Source of the DNA: Nitrospirota bacterium
Lineage (GTDB): Bacteria; Nitrospirota; Nitrospiria; Nitrospirales; Nitrospiraceae
Length of the DNA stretch: 19,687 bases
Assembly (NCBI GenBank): GCA_016235225.1
Contig: JACRLS010000200.1
Coordinates: 1 to 19,687 of the forward strand
Reading direction: 5' to 3'
The notes beneath the pieces are model-generated. The model was not told where the DNA came from. It made no database searches and worked only from the letters and a program-made list of their open reading frames with translations. The position numbers and the translations under genes are program-made. Shown here piece by piece: positions 1-7,127 of the stretch. The stretch's first letter is position 1. Each line of letters begins with the position of its first letter.

Positions 1-402
1 AGCCTGTTGGAATGTGTCCGGTGTCTGAACGAATTCGAATCGGAGCTGAGTGTGACCTTCTTCGCGGAGTATCAGGAAGAAACGACGCCGAAGAAGCCGG
101 CCGCGCCCATCGGACGGTCTGCGCCGGAACCCCCTGCGGAGGAACCGGAGGAGCAGGCGGATGAGATCTATCGGTATCGAAACGGAGCCCTCGATCTCGC
201 GGAGATGCTGCGGGAGCAGGTGATTCTGGCGCTGCCGATGCATCCGCTCTGTGACGAGCGCTGCCAGGGACTCTGTCCGGTCTGTGGGCAGAACCGGAAT
301 CTCCGGTCCTGCGGTTGCCAGGAGCAACGTCCGGAGTCGCCTTTCGCGGCGCTCAAACAGAGATTAGAGAAGGACCAGCGCACAGAGAAACGATCCCAGT
401 GA
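1..402 (+). CDS. yceD: YceD/DUF177 family protein, 3' part only
   Basis: The reading frame is open from the window edge, so the true start lies upstream; the TTG at 7 is only the first possible start inside the window. The visible 133 residues have the Cys-x-x-Cys pair of the family (ECVRCLNEF) near the start. An acidic, proline-rich linker follows, then the typical C-terminal block with LPMHPLCDERCQGLCPVCG and a further CGC. Five to seven cysteines suggest a metal-binding fold, as in the zinc-containing members. YceD proteins are linked to 23S rRNA maturation or ribosome assembly in other bacteria and to chloroplast 23S rRNA accumulation in plants; this is family knowledge, not seen here. 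The gene sits 40 bases before rpmF, the conserved yceD-rpmF order, and is probably cotranscribed with it. The extended acidic linker around residues 25-50 looks longer than usual. Confidence 0.9.
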   Translation, partial: SLLECVRCLNEFESELSVTFFAEYQEETTPKKPAAPIGRSAPEPPAEEPEEQADEIYRYRNGALDLAEMLREQVILALPMHPLCDERCQGLCPVCGQNRNLRSCGCQEQRPESPFAALKQRLEKDQRTEKRSQ

Positions 403-442
403 GCCGTCGGAAGTCTTGTTCAGTATCCTGCAAGAGGACACC

Positions 443-625
443 ATGCCAAATCCAAAACATCGACATTCAAAATCGCGGCGTGACATGCGGCGGGCCCAGA
501 AGAAGCTGACGCCTCCCGGGCTGGCGGTGTGTCCGCAGTGTCACGAGCCGAAGCTTCCCCACTATACCTGCCTCAATTGTGGCACCTACAAGGGACAAGC
601 GGTCATTCAGGTTGAGGAAGCCTAG
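443..625 (+). CDS. rpmF: 50S ribosomal protein L32
   Basis: Sixty-residue protein of the large ribosomal subunit. It begins MPNPKHRHSKSRRDMRRAQ, the conserved basic N-terminus of L32, and has a C-terminal zinc ribbon with two Cys-x-x-Cys pairs (CPQC and CLNC), so it is the zinc-binding (C+) paralogue type. The ATG at 443 is chosen because it gives the canonical N-terminus and is preceded by AGAGGA about eight bases upstream; the upstream ATG at 416 would add nine unconserved residues. It lies between yceD and plsX, the usual position at the head of the fatty-acid cluster, which in other bacteria couples ribosome and membrane synthesis. Confidence 0.96.
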   Translation: MPNPKHRHSKSRRDMRRAQKKLTPPGLAVCPQCHEPKLPHYTCLNCGTYKGQAVIQVEEA

Positions 626-645
626 TCCTTTGCAGATGGTTCCCC

Positions 646-678
646 ACGGCGGAGCCGAGGCTCTCGCCGTCAGGTTTC
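646..678 (+). terminator. Possible weak hairpin terminator or attenuator after rpmF
   Basis: An imperfect GC-rich inverted repeat (ACGGCG-GAGCC at 646-656 and GGCTC-T-CGCCGT at 659-670) is followed by a short GTTTCTC tract. The stem has one bulge and the T-run is only three bases, so termination would be partial at best. It lies in the 99-base rpmF-plsX gap and could lower expression of plsX-fab relative to rpmF. This is inferred from sequence symmetry only. Confidence 0.3.
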
Positions 679-724
679 TCACGCGCGCTGACAGGATTGT
701 GGCGCCTTGCCGATATCGTCTCCT

Positions 725-1753
725 ATGAAGATCGCGGTCGATGCGATGGGTGGGGATCATGGTCCCGGTCCCATCGTGGAAGGGGCGGCTCAGGCCGTCA
801 AGGAACTGGACGTGCACGTGGTGCTGGTGGGAGACCGGCAGCAGCTCACGGAGCAGGTGGCCCGGTTTCCGCGTGCCGACGGTCGGCTGACGGTGGCGCA
901 TGCCCCGCAAGTGGTGGAGATGCACGAGTCTCCCGCTCAGGTGGCGCGCAAGAAGCGGGATTCCTCAGTCTGGATCGCCAACGAACTCGTGAAATCCGGA
1001 GACGCGCAGGCTGTCGTCAGTGCCGGGAATACCGGGGCCAGCATGGTAGCCGCGTTCTTTGTCCTTGAAGTCATCAAGGGGGTGGAACGGCCTGCGATCG
1101 CCACGACCCTTCCGACGCTCACCGGCAGCGCGATCATGCTGGACGTAGGCGCCAACGTTGATTGCAACGCGCAGCACCTCTACCAGTTCGGCATCATGGG
1201 CAACGAGTACGGCAAGTGCGTGTTCGGTAAGCCGAACCCGCGTGTGGGCCTCTTGAGCATCGGAGAAGAAGATTCGAAGGGCAACGAAGTCACCAAGGAA
1301 GCGCTCAAGCTCTTGAAGGCCAGACCGATCAACTTCATCGGAAATGTGGAGGGACGGGACGTCTACAGCGGCGGGGCCGATGTGATCGTGTGCGACGGCT
1401 TTATCGGCAACGTGGCGCTGAAGATTTCCGAAGGGCTCGCGGATACCATCAAGAAGATGCTCATGAAAGAAATTGCGGCGTCGGCGCTCGGGAAGCTCTC
1501 CTACCTGTTTCTCGCCGGGCCGCTGTTGCGCCTGAAACGGCGGACCGACTACGCCGAGTTCGGCGGAGCCCCGCTGCTCGGGGTGAACGGGGTGAGCATC
1601 ATCTGCCACGGCCGCTCGTCCTCCAAAGCGATCAAGAACGCGATCAAACGCGCGAAGGACCTGGCCGAGCGCCGGCTGCACGAGCTGATCCGGCAGGACA
1701 TTGAGGAGAGCCTTGCCGCCTCCCGGGGGGCCAAAGGAGAAGCGTCCGCGTGA
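725..1753 (+). CDS. plsX: Phosphate acyltransferase PlsX
   Basis: Makes acyl-phosphate from acyl-ACP and phosphate, the acyl donor used by PlsY in the first step of phospholipid synthesis; a peripheral inner-membrane enzyme. The 342-residue product starts with the family signature MKIAVDAMGGDHGP. It contains VSAGNTGA, LDVGANVDCN, GLLSIGEEDSKGN and DGFIGNVALKISEGLA, all PlsX landmarks, and has the normal length. ATG 725 is preferred because it gives this canonical N-terminus. A TTG at 707 with AGGA ten bases upstream would add six residues and cannot be excluded, since no clear ribosome-binding site precedes 725. The stop overlaps the fabH start by four bases (GTGA), so the two are translationally coupled. 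Confidence 0.96.
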   Translation: MKIAVDAMGGDHGPGPIVEGAAQAVKELDVHVVLVGDRQQLTEQVARFPRADGRLTVAHAPQVVEMHESPAQVARKKRDSSVWIANELVKSGDAQAVVSAGNTGASMVAAFFVLEVIKGVERPAIATTLPTLTGSAIMLDVGANVDCNAQHLYQFGIMGNEYGKCVFGKPNPRVGLLSIGEEDSKGNEVTKEALKLLKARPINFIGNVEGRDVYSGGADVIVCDGFIGNVALKISEGLADTIKKMLMKEIAASALGKLSYLFLAGPLLRLKRRTDYAEFGGAPLLGVNGVSIICHGRSSSKAIKNAIKRAKDLAERRLHELIRQDIEESLAASRGAKGEASA

Positions 1754-2724
1754 GATCCCGCATTGTGGGCACCGGGTCCTATGTGCCGCCACGGGTCTTG
1801 ACCAATGCGGATCTCGAACGCATGGTGGAGACCTCCGACGAGTGGATCGTGAAGCGGACCGGCATCAAAGAACGCCGCGTGGCCTCGCCGGGCGAAGCCT
1901 GTTCCGACCTTGGCGTGAGGGCGGCGGAACGGGCGCTGGAGGCGGCGGGTGTTCCGGCCGGCGATCTCGACTTTATTCTGATGGCGACTTGTACCGGTGA
2001 TGCGCCGCTCCCGTCGACGGCCTGCCTGGTGCAGCATCGCTTGGGGGCCACCCGCGCAGCGGCCTGCGACGTCTCGGCGGCCTGCTGCGGGTTTGTGTAT
2101 GCGCTGGCCGTAGGCGACTCGTTCATTCGAACCGGCGCACAGCACGTCCTCGTCATCGGAAGTGAGGTGATGTCGGCGATCACCGATTGGACGGACCGCG
2201 GGACCTGCATTCTGTTTGGCGACGGGGCCGGCGCCGTGGTGCTGAGCGCGACCGATGAGGACCGGGGGATTCTCTCGTCTCATCTGCATTCGGACGGCAG
2301 CCTGGGTGATCTGATATGCGTACCGGGCGGCGGCTCACGCATGCCGCCCTCCGAAAAGGTCGTGGCCGAACGGATGCAGTACATCAAGATGAAGGGCAAT
2401 GAAACCTACGAGGTGGCCGTCAAGACGCTCGTGCGGTCGGCGAAGGAGGCACTGGAGCACAACAAGTTGTCGGTCGGCGAAATCGACCTCTACGTGCCGC
2501 ACCAGGCCAACTTGCGCATCATCAAAGCCGTGGCGCACCGGCTGGGCTTGCCCATGGAAAAGATCGTCCTGAACATCGATCGGTACGGGAATACGTCGGC
2601 GGCTTCCATTCCCCTGGCCCTCGATGAGGCGGTGCGCGCGGGACGTCTGCAGGAGGGGGCGACGGTGCTGCTGAGCGCGTTCGGAAGCGGACTCACGTGG
2701 GCGTCATCGGTGGTGAGATGGTAG
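1750..2724 (+). CDS. fabH: Beta-ketoacyl-ACP synthase III
   Basis: Starts fatty-acid elongation by condensing acetyl-CoA with malonyl-ACP. The 324-residue product has the thiolase-fold KAS III layout. The nucleophile Cys112 lies in VSAACCGF, His251 in VPHQANLRI and Asn281 in YGNTSAAS. These match the E. coli Cys112-His244-Asn274 triad, with seven extra residues between Cys and His. N-terminal TGSYVPPRVLTN and TSDEWIVKRTGIKERR (CoA-binding Arg36/Trp32 region) are also typical. The start is GTG, overlapping the plsX stop by four bases. A second cysteine directly follows the nucleophile (Cys-Cys), which is less common than the usual Cys-Ala. Downstream is a 108-base gap holding inverted heptamer arrays before the reductase gene. 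Confidence 0.97.
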   Translation: MRSRIVGTGSYVPPRVLTNADLERMVETSDEWIVKRTGIKERRVASPGEACSDLGVRAAERALEAAGVPAGDLDFILMATCTGDAPLPSTACLVQHRLGATRAAACDVSAACCGFVYALAVGDSFIRTGAQHVLVIGSEVMSAITDWTDRGTCILFGDGAGAVVLSATDEDRGILSSHLHSDGSLGDLICVPGGGSRMPPSEKVVAERMQYIKMKGNETYEVAVKTLVRSAKEALEHNKLSVGEIDLYVPHQANLRIIKAVAHRLGLPMEKIVLNIDRYGNTSAASIPLALDEAVRAGRLQEGATVLLSAFGSGLTWASSVVRW

Positions 2725-2731
2725 GAAAGCA

Positions 2732-2819
2732 GTGATGTGTGATGAGTGATGTGTGATGGCCGGGGAGGAGGCAGTCCTCCCTCTTTGAACCGATCACTCA
2801 TCACTGATCACTTATCACT
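2732..2819. repeat. Inverted pair of heptanucleotide arrays, fabH-fabL gap
   Basis: Four contiguous heptamers of consensus GTGATGN (2732-2759) are followed after 32 bases by four heptamers of consensus NATCACT (2792-2819). The second array reads as the reverse complement of the first with drift, so the transcript can fold into a long stem of about 28 bases. The intervening segment holds its own small stem GGAGG-CAGT-CCTCC. The array ends one base before the ribosome-binding site of the next gene. No T-tract follows, so it is not a standard terminator. Similar pairs occur at 3658-3731 and 13650-13709. Confidence 0.85.
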
Positions 2820-2832
2820 CGGAGGTGCAGCA

Positions 2833-3645
2833 GTGGCCGACAATAGACCATTGGATGGTGAATGGGCCCTGATCCTCGGCGCGTCGAGCGGGTTCGGCGA
2901 GGCCACCGCCCTGGAACTGGCCTCCCTGGGCATGAATATCTTCGGCGTGCATCTGGATCGCAAGGCGACGCAGGCGAATGCCGACCGCATTGTGAGCGAG
3001 ATCAAGGCGAAGGGCCGGGAGGCCGTCTTCATCAATGCGAATGCCGCGGCTGAAGAGACACGTCAAGAGGTGCTCGATGCCATTCAGGCCCGTCTCAAAG
3101 ACAGTCACAGCTCGAGCCGGGTGCGCGTGTTGTTGCACTCGCTGGCCTTCGGGACTCTGAAACCCTATATTGCGCCCTCGCCCGGAGACACGATTGCGAA
3201 GCCGCAAATGGACATGACGTTGGAAGTGATGGCCCACAGTCTGGTGTACTGGACGCAAGACCTCGTGGCCCGGGGCCTTATGGGGAAGGGCGGTCGGATC
3301 TATGCGATGACCAGCGCAGGGGGGGCCAGAGTCTGGAAGACCTACGGAGCGGTCTCGGCGGCCAAGGCGGCGTTGGAGTCGCATATTCGTCAGCTCACCC
3401 TGGAACTGGCTCCGCTGGGGATCACCGCAAACGCCATCATGGCAGGCGTGACCGATACCCCCGCGTTGCGGAAGATTCCCGGGTCCGACGAGATGATCGC
3501 CATGGCCAAGCGCAAGAATCCATCCGGGAGGCTCACGACGACGCAAGACGTCGCCGAGGCCATCGGCTTGCTCAGCCTTCCGAAGGCGCAGTGGATCACC
3601 GGCAATGTGTTGTGCGTCGACGGCGGGGAATTTATTGTGGACTAG
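2833..3645 (+). CDS. fabL: FabL/FabI-type enoyl-ACP reductase (SDR family)
   Basis: Predicted to reduce trans-2-enoyl-ACP to acyl-ACP, the last step of each elongation cycle. The 270-residue SDR protein has a Rossmann motif GASSGFGEA of the GxxxGxG type, whereas classical FabI has a variant glycine pattern. The catalytic pair is Tyr171-x6-Lys178, the spacing specific to enoyl reductases; ordinary SDRs such as FabG have Tyr-x3-Lys. Ten residues before the Tyr there is a Ser where E. coli FabI has a second Tyr. TDTPALRKIPG and C-terminal VDGGEFIVD resemble Bacillus FabL as I recall it, so I call it FabL-like rather than FabI. The start is GTG 2833, seven bases after GGAGG; the longer frame from 2746 runs through repeats and is rejected. 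Its place between fabH and fabD supports the role. An SDR of another substrate remains possible. Confidence 0.82.
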   Translation: MADNRPLDGEWALILGASSGFGEATALELASLGMNIFGVHLDRKATQANADRIVSEIKAKGREAVFINANAAAEETRQEVLDAIQARLKDSHSSSRVRVLLHSLAFGTLKPYIAPSPGDTIAKPQMDMTLEVMAHSLVYWTQDLVARGLMGKGGRIYAMTSAGGARVWKTYGAVSAAKAALESHIRQLTLELAPLGITANAIMAGVTDTPALRKIPGSDEMIAMAKRKNPSGRLTTTQDVAEAIGLLSLPKAQWITGNVLCVDGGEFIVD

Positions 3646-3657
3646 GGCCATCCGGGC

Positions 3658-3731
3658 ATTCAGCGATCAGTGTTCGGCTCTCAGACCAGGAGATCAAAAC
3701 TTCGAGCCAACGGCTGCGAGCTAGGGGCTGA
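3658..3731. repeat. Inverted pair of heptanucleotide arrays, fabL-fabD gap
   Basis: Four heptamers of loose consensus NNTCAGN (3658-3685) and four of consensus NRGCTNN (3704-3731) flank an 18-base spacer. Read on the opposite strand the second array gives TCAGC-like units, so the two arms are partly complementary. Units are more diverged than in the fabH-fabL pair but the seven-base register is unbroken in each arm. Confidence 0.6.
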
Positions 3732-3751
3732 CGATCCCGGACCTTTTCAAG

Positions 3752-3782
3752 TTGACATTGGAAAGTAATTCCTCCATATCAT
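3752..3782 (+). promoter_or_regulatory. Candidate promoter directly upstream of fabD
   Basis: A perfect -35 hexamer TTGACA (3752-3757) is followed by TATCAT (3777-3782), five of six matches to the -10 consensus, with a rather long 19-base spacer. The start of transcription would fall at about 3788-3791, on or next to the fabD ATG at 3791. No ribosome-binding site precedes that ATG, so a leaderless mRNA is possible. Prediction from sequence only. Confidence 0.4.
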
Positions 3783-3790
3783 ACGCCGCG

Positions 3791-4735
3791 ATGGGGATTG
3801 GGTTTGTGTTTCCCGGCCAAGGGTCTCAATCAGTCGGGATGGGTCGTGCGTTCTACGATGCAGTGCCGTCGGCGCGGACGGTGTACGAGCAGGCCTCGCG
3901 CGTCCTGGGTTACGATGCGGCGGCCTTGTGTTTTGAGGGGCCGGCCGAACGACTCAACCGGACCGAATTCACTCAACCGGCTCTGCTGGTGGCGAGTATT
4001 GCTGCTCTGCGGGCCCTCGAACCATCGGGACTCCGCCCGGTGGCGGTCGCGGGTCACAGCCTGGGTGAGTACTCGGCCCTCGTGGCGGCCGGCGGTTGTT
4101 CCTTTGAAGCGGCCGTCTCGCTGGTCCAAAAACGCGGGCGATATATGTCGGAGGCGGTGCTTCCGGGCAGCGGACTGGTTGCGGCGGTCCTCGGCGCCGG
4201 CCCGGAAGTCGTCCAGGAGGTGTGCCGGGAAGCCTCTTCGGTCGGCGTCGTGAAGCCGGCGAACTTCAATGCTCCCGGCCAGATCGTCATCGCCGGTGAG
4301 AAGACGGCGGTCGAGCGGGCGATGCAGTTGCTGAAGGCTAGAGGCGGCCACAAGGTGATCCCGCTCCCTGTCAGCGTGCCGGTGCATACGCCCCTAATGC
4401 AATCGGCTGCAGACCGGCTGGCCAAAGATATCGACGCGACGAATGGGCAGGACCTGGCGGTGCCTCTGATCAATAATGCCGAGGCCACAGCGTTGCGCAC
4501 GTGGCCCGAGGTGAAGGGGTCGTTGGTGCGGCAACTGCCGGCTTCTGTCCTGTGGGAAGATTCGATGAAGGCCATGAGCGGACTCGGTGTCCGTACGTTT
4601 ATTGAAATCGGCCCTGGAACGGTTCTCTCCGGTTTGATCCGGCGGATCATCCCGGGGTCCGTCACGTTGAATGTGAATGATCCCAAGTCGCTGGATGCGA
4701 CGATGAAGGCGTTGGACGTGAAATGTGAGGCGTGA
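3791..4735 (+). CDS. fabD: Malonyl-CoA:ACP transacylase
   Basis: Transfers malonyl from CoA to ACP, supplying the extender unit for the synthases encoded on either side. The 314-residue product opens with GIGFVFPGQGSQSVGMG. It carries the nucleophile Ser90 in GHSLGEYSALV, the substrate-binding Arg in QKRGRYM and the catalytic His in VPVHTPLM. Length is normal for the family. ATG 3791 gives the conserved N-terminus. The TTG at 3752 would add 13 unconserved residues and is itself part of a good -35 sequence. No Shine-Dalgarno is visible before either. It is separated from the reductase gene by a 145-base gap holding heptamer repeats and a candidate promoter, and lies 28 bases before fabG. Confidence 0.96.
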   Translation: MGIGFVFPGQGSQSVGMGRAFYDAVPSARTVYEQASRVLGYDAAALCFEGPAERLNRTEFTQPALLVASIAALRALEPSGLRPVAVAGHSLGEYSALVAAGGCSFEAAVSLVQKRGRYMSEAVLPGSGLVAAVLGAGPEVVQEVCREASSVGVVKPANFNAPGQIVIAGEKTAVERAMQLLKARGGHKVIPLPVSVPVHTPLMQSAADRLAKDIDATNGQDLAVPLINNAEATALRTWPEVKGSLVRQLPASVLWEDSMKAMSGLGVRTFIEIGPGTVLSGLIRRIIPGSVTLNVNDPKSLDATMKALDVKCEA

Positions 4736-4763
4736 AACTTGCGACCTCAGGGAAGATGAGAGC

Positions 4764-5525
4764 ATGACCGATCGAGCCACCATGTCATTGGAAGGTAAAA
4801 CCGCGATCGTCACCGGCGCAGCGCAAGGTATCGGTCGGGTCATTGCGGAAACCCTGGCGGCGGCCGGCGCCGACATCGTTGTGGCCGACCTGGATCCAGG
4901 ACGCTCGCAAGACACGGTCGACGGGATCAAGAAGCTCGGCCGGCGCGTCGTGAACGCGAAGGTCAACGTGGCCGACTGGAACGACGTCAAAAAGCTGGCC
5001 GACGATGTGCTCAAAGAATGGGGACAGATCGATATTCTGGTCAACAATGCGGGCATTACCCGCGACGGGCTGCTCATCCGGATGAAAGAGGAAGACTGGC
5101 TGGCCGTCCTCCAGGTCAATCTCACGGGCACGTTCTACTGCATCAAGGCGGTGCTGCCGGCCATGTCCAAGAAACGGTCCGGCCGGATCGTCAACATTGC
5201 GTCGGTCGTCGGGGTGACGGGCAATGCCGGCCAGGCGAACTACTCGGCGTCGAAAGCGGGCGTGATCGGACTGACGAAGACGGTGGCGCGGGAGTATGCC
5301 AGCCGCTCGATCACCGTCAATGCGGTTGCGCCCGGGTTCATCGACACGGCGATGACCAAGGCCCTGGACGCGGAAGTCCGGGACTCCTTGCAAAATCAGA
5401 TTCCGCTGGGCAGACTGGGGACGGCGGCGGACGTTGCAGGGGCCGTCCGGTTCCTGGTGTCGGCCGACGCAGGTTACATTACAGGGCATGTCGTGCACGT
5501 GAACGGCGGCATGTACATGGCGTAA
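4764..5525 (+). CDS. fabG: 3-oxoacyl-ACP reductase
   Basis: NADPH-dependent reduction of beta-ketoacyl-ACP in fatty-acid elongation. The 253-residue classical SDR has TGAAQGIGR (cofactor loop, TGxxxGIG), LVNNAGITRDG, and catalytic Ser147, Tyr160 and Lys164 in the order IAS...YSASK. It ends TGHVVHVNGGMYMA, the standard FabG C-terminus. ATG 4764 follows GGAAG and GAG motifs within 13 bases. ATG 4782 would drop six residues and is the main alternative. A 50-base gap with a strong GGAGG leads to acpP. Confidence 0.96.
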   Translation: MTDRATMSLEGKTAIVTGAAQGIGRVIAETLAAAGADIVVADLDPGRSQDTVDGIKKLGRRVVNAKVNVADWNDVKKLADDVLKEWGQIDILVNNAGITRDGLLIRMKEEDWLAVLQVNLTGTFYCIKAVLPAMSKKRSGRIVNIASVVGVTGNAGQANYSASKAGVIGLTKTVAREYASRSITVNAVAPGFIDTAMTKALDAEVRDSLQNQIPLGRLGTAADVAGAVRFLVSADAGYITGHVVHVNGGMYMA

Positions 5526-5576
5526 TCCACCATTGGCGCGGAGGTAAGGCGTATGGGGGGGGAGGTGGGCAAAGGA

Positions 5577-5816
5577 ATGGCGACCGAGAAAGTGGAACAA
5601 CGAATCAAGAAAATTATCGCCGAGAATCTTGACGTCGAGGACGATGAGGTGACCAACGAGGCATCCTTTGTGGACGACCTCGGTGCCGACTCGCTCGACA
5701 CCGTCGAGTTGGTCATGGCGTTCGAGGAAGAGTTCGGGATCGAGATCCCGGACGAGGATGCCGAAAAAATTCTCACCGTCGGCAAGGCGATCGACTATAT
5801 TAAAGAAAAGATGTAA
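5577..5816 (+). CDS. acpP: Acyl carrier protein
   Basis: Carries growing acyl chains on a 4'-phosphopantetheine arm. The acidic 79-residue product has Ser39 in DDLGADSLDTVELVMAFEE, the site of phosphopantetheine attachment, and the four-helix layout of the family. ATG 5577 gives the usual N-terminus (MATEKVEQRIKKIIAE). An ATG at 5553 is in frame, adds eight Gly-rich residues, and has its own GGAGG (5540-5544) eight bases upstream, so the longer 87-residue form may also be made. The segment between the two ATGs contains a run of eight G followed by AGG. It lies 27 bases before fabF, the near-universal acpP-fabF order. Confidence 0.96.
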   Translation: MATEKVEQRIKKIIAENLDVEDDEVTNEASFVDDLGADSLDTVELVMAFEEEFGIEIPDEDAEKILTVGKAIDYIKEKM

Positions 5817-5843
5817 CCAGGATTGCTGGACGCGCGGGACGAC

Positions 5844-7094
5844 ATGGTGGAGCGGACGAAGCGTCGGGTAGTGGTGACGGGCTTGGGTGCCGTCACGCCT
5901 CTGGGCATCGGAGTCGAGAAGACCTGGAAGGCTCTGTGCGCAGGCGAATCCGGCATCGGCCGAATCACTCGGTTTGATCCGACCGGGTACGATGCGCAGA
6001 TTGCCGGCGAGGTGAAAGACTTTGATCCGACCCGGTTCATCGAAAAAAAAGACATCAAGAAAATGGATGCCTTTATCCAGTACGCCGTGGCCGCGGGCCA
6101 GATGGCGGTGGATGATGCGGCGCTGAAGGTCGCGCCGGAAGAATCGACCCGAGTCGGCGTCTACATCGGCTCCGGCATCGGCGGCCTGGGGTCCATCGAG
6201 CACTACCACACCGTGCTCAAAGAGAAGGGGCCCGGCCGGGTCTCCCCATTCTTCATTCCCATGACCATCATCAATCTGGCCTCCGGCCAAGTGGCCATCC
6301 GCTTGGGCGCCAAGGGCCCGAATTCCTGCGCCGTGACCGCTTGCGCCACGGGCAACCACTGCATCGGCGATGCCTTTCGGATCATCGGACGCAGCGAAGC
6401 GGACGTGATGATCGCCGGAGGCGCGGAAGCCGCCATCACGCCCCTGGGCGTCGCCGGGTTCGCCTCGGCGAAAGCCCTCTCGTTCAGAAATAATGAGCCG
6501 ACCAAGGCCAGCCGGCCGTTCGACAGGGATCGGGACGGCTTCGTGCTCGGCGAAGGAGCGGGCGTCGTGGTGTTGGAAGAGCTGGAACATGCCCGGCGCC
6601 GCGGCGCCCGTATCTATTGTGAAGTCATCGGCTATGGGATGAATGCCGACGCCTATCACATTACCGCGCCCTCCGAAGAAGGCGAAGGGGCGGTGCGATG
6701 CATGGAATTGGCGCTGGCGGATTCCGGTGTGTCGAAAGACCATGTCGGCTACATCAATGCCCACGGCACCTCGACGATGGCGGACACGATCGAGACCAAA
6801 GCCATCAAGCAGGTCTTCGGCGCGCGAGCCGCCCGCATTCCCGTGAGTTCCACGAAGTCCATGACCGGCCATTTGCTCGGTGCGGCGGGCGGCATCGAAG
6901 CCGTCTTCAGTATCCTCGCGATCCACGACGGGATCCTGCCTCCGACCATCAACCTCGACAATCCGGACCCGGACTGTGATCTCGATTACGTGCCGCACAA
7001 GGCCCGCGCGTCCAAGCCGGGGGTCGTCCTCTCCAACTCATTCGGGTTCGGGGGCGTGAACGCCTGTCTCTTGTTCCGCCGCTTCGATTCCTAG
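5844..7094 (+). CDS. fabF: Beta-ketoacyl-ACP synthase II
   Basis: Elongates acyl-ACP by condensation with malonyl-ACP. The 416-residue product starts MVERTKRRVVVTGLGAVTP, and has the KAS II catalytic set Cys167 (TACATG), His307 (NAHGTST), Lys338 and His343 (STKSMTGHLLGA). It ends with SNSFGFGGVNACLLF. ATG 5844 gives a normal FabF N-terminus; the TTG at 5823 would add seven residues with no family support. It follows acpP by 27 bases and precedes rnc by 33 bases. The opposite strand carries a 737-codon open frame across fabG-acpP-fabF, which is a codon-bias shadow and not a gene. Confidence 0.97.
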   Translation: MVERTKRRVVVTGLGAVTPLGIGVEKTWKALCAGESGIGRITRFDPTGYDAQIAGEVKDFDPTRFIEKKDIKKMDAFIQYAVAAGQMAVDDAALKVAPEESTRVGVYIGSGIGGLGSIEHYHTVLKEKGPGRVSPFFIPMTIINLASGQVAIRLGAKGPNSCAVTACATGNHCIGDAFRIIGRSEADVMIAGGAEAAITPLGVAGFASAKALSFRNNEPTKASRPFDRDRDGFVLGEGAGVVVLEELEHARRRGARIYCEVIGYGMNADAYHITAPSEEGEGAVRCMELALADSGVSKDHVGYINAHGTSTMADTIETKAIKQVFGARAARIPVSSTKSMTGHLLGAAGGIEAVFSILAIHDGILPPTINLDNPDPDCDLDYVPHKARASKPGVVLSNSFGFGGVNACLLFRRFDS

Positions 7095-7127
7095 ACATCG
7101 CGTCGTCTCGATTGGTATCCTTCTTCC

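Noticed and set aside
2746..2832. Upstream start for the enoyl reductase at 2746
   Set aside because: The extra 29 residues are encoded by heptamer repeats, whereas GTG 2833 has a well-placed GGAGG.
3752..3790. TTG at 3752 as start of fabD
   Set aside because: It adds 13 residues absent from the family and the TTG belongs to a consensus -35 hexamer.
4785..6998. A 737-codon open frame on the minus strand
   Set aside because: It lies antisense to fabG, acpP and fabF, three certain genes; its translation is His/Arg/Asp-rich with no family pattern, as expected from GC-rich third positions.
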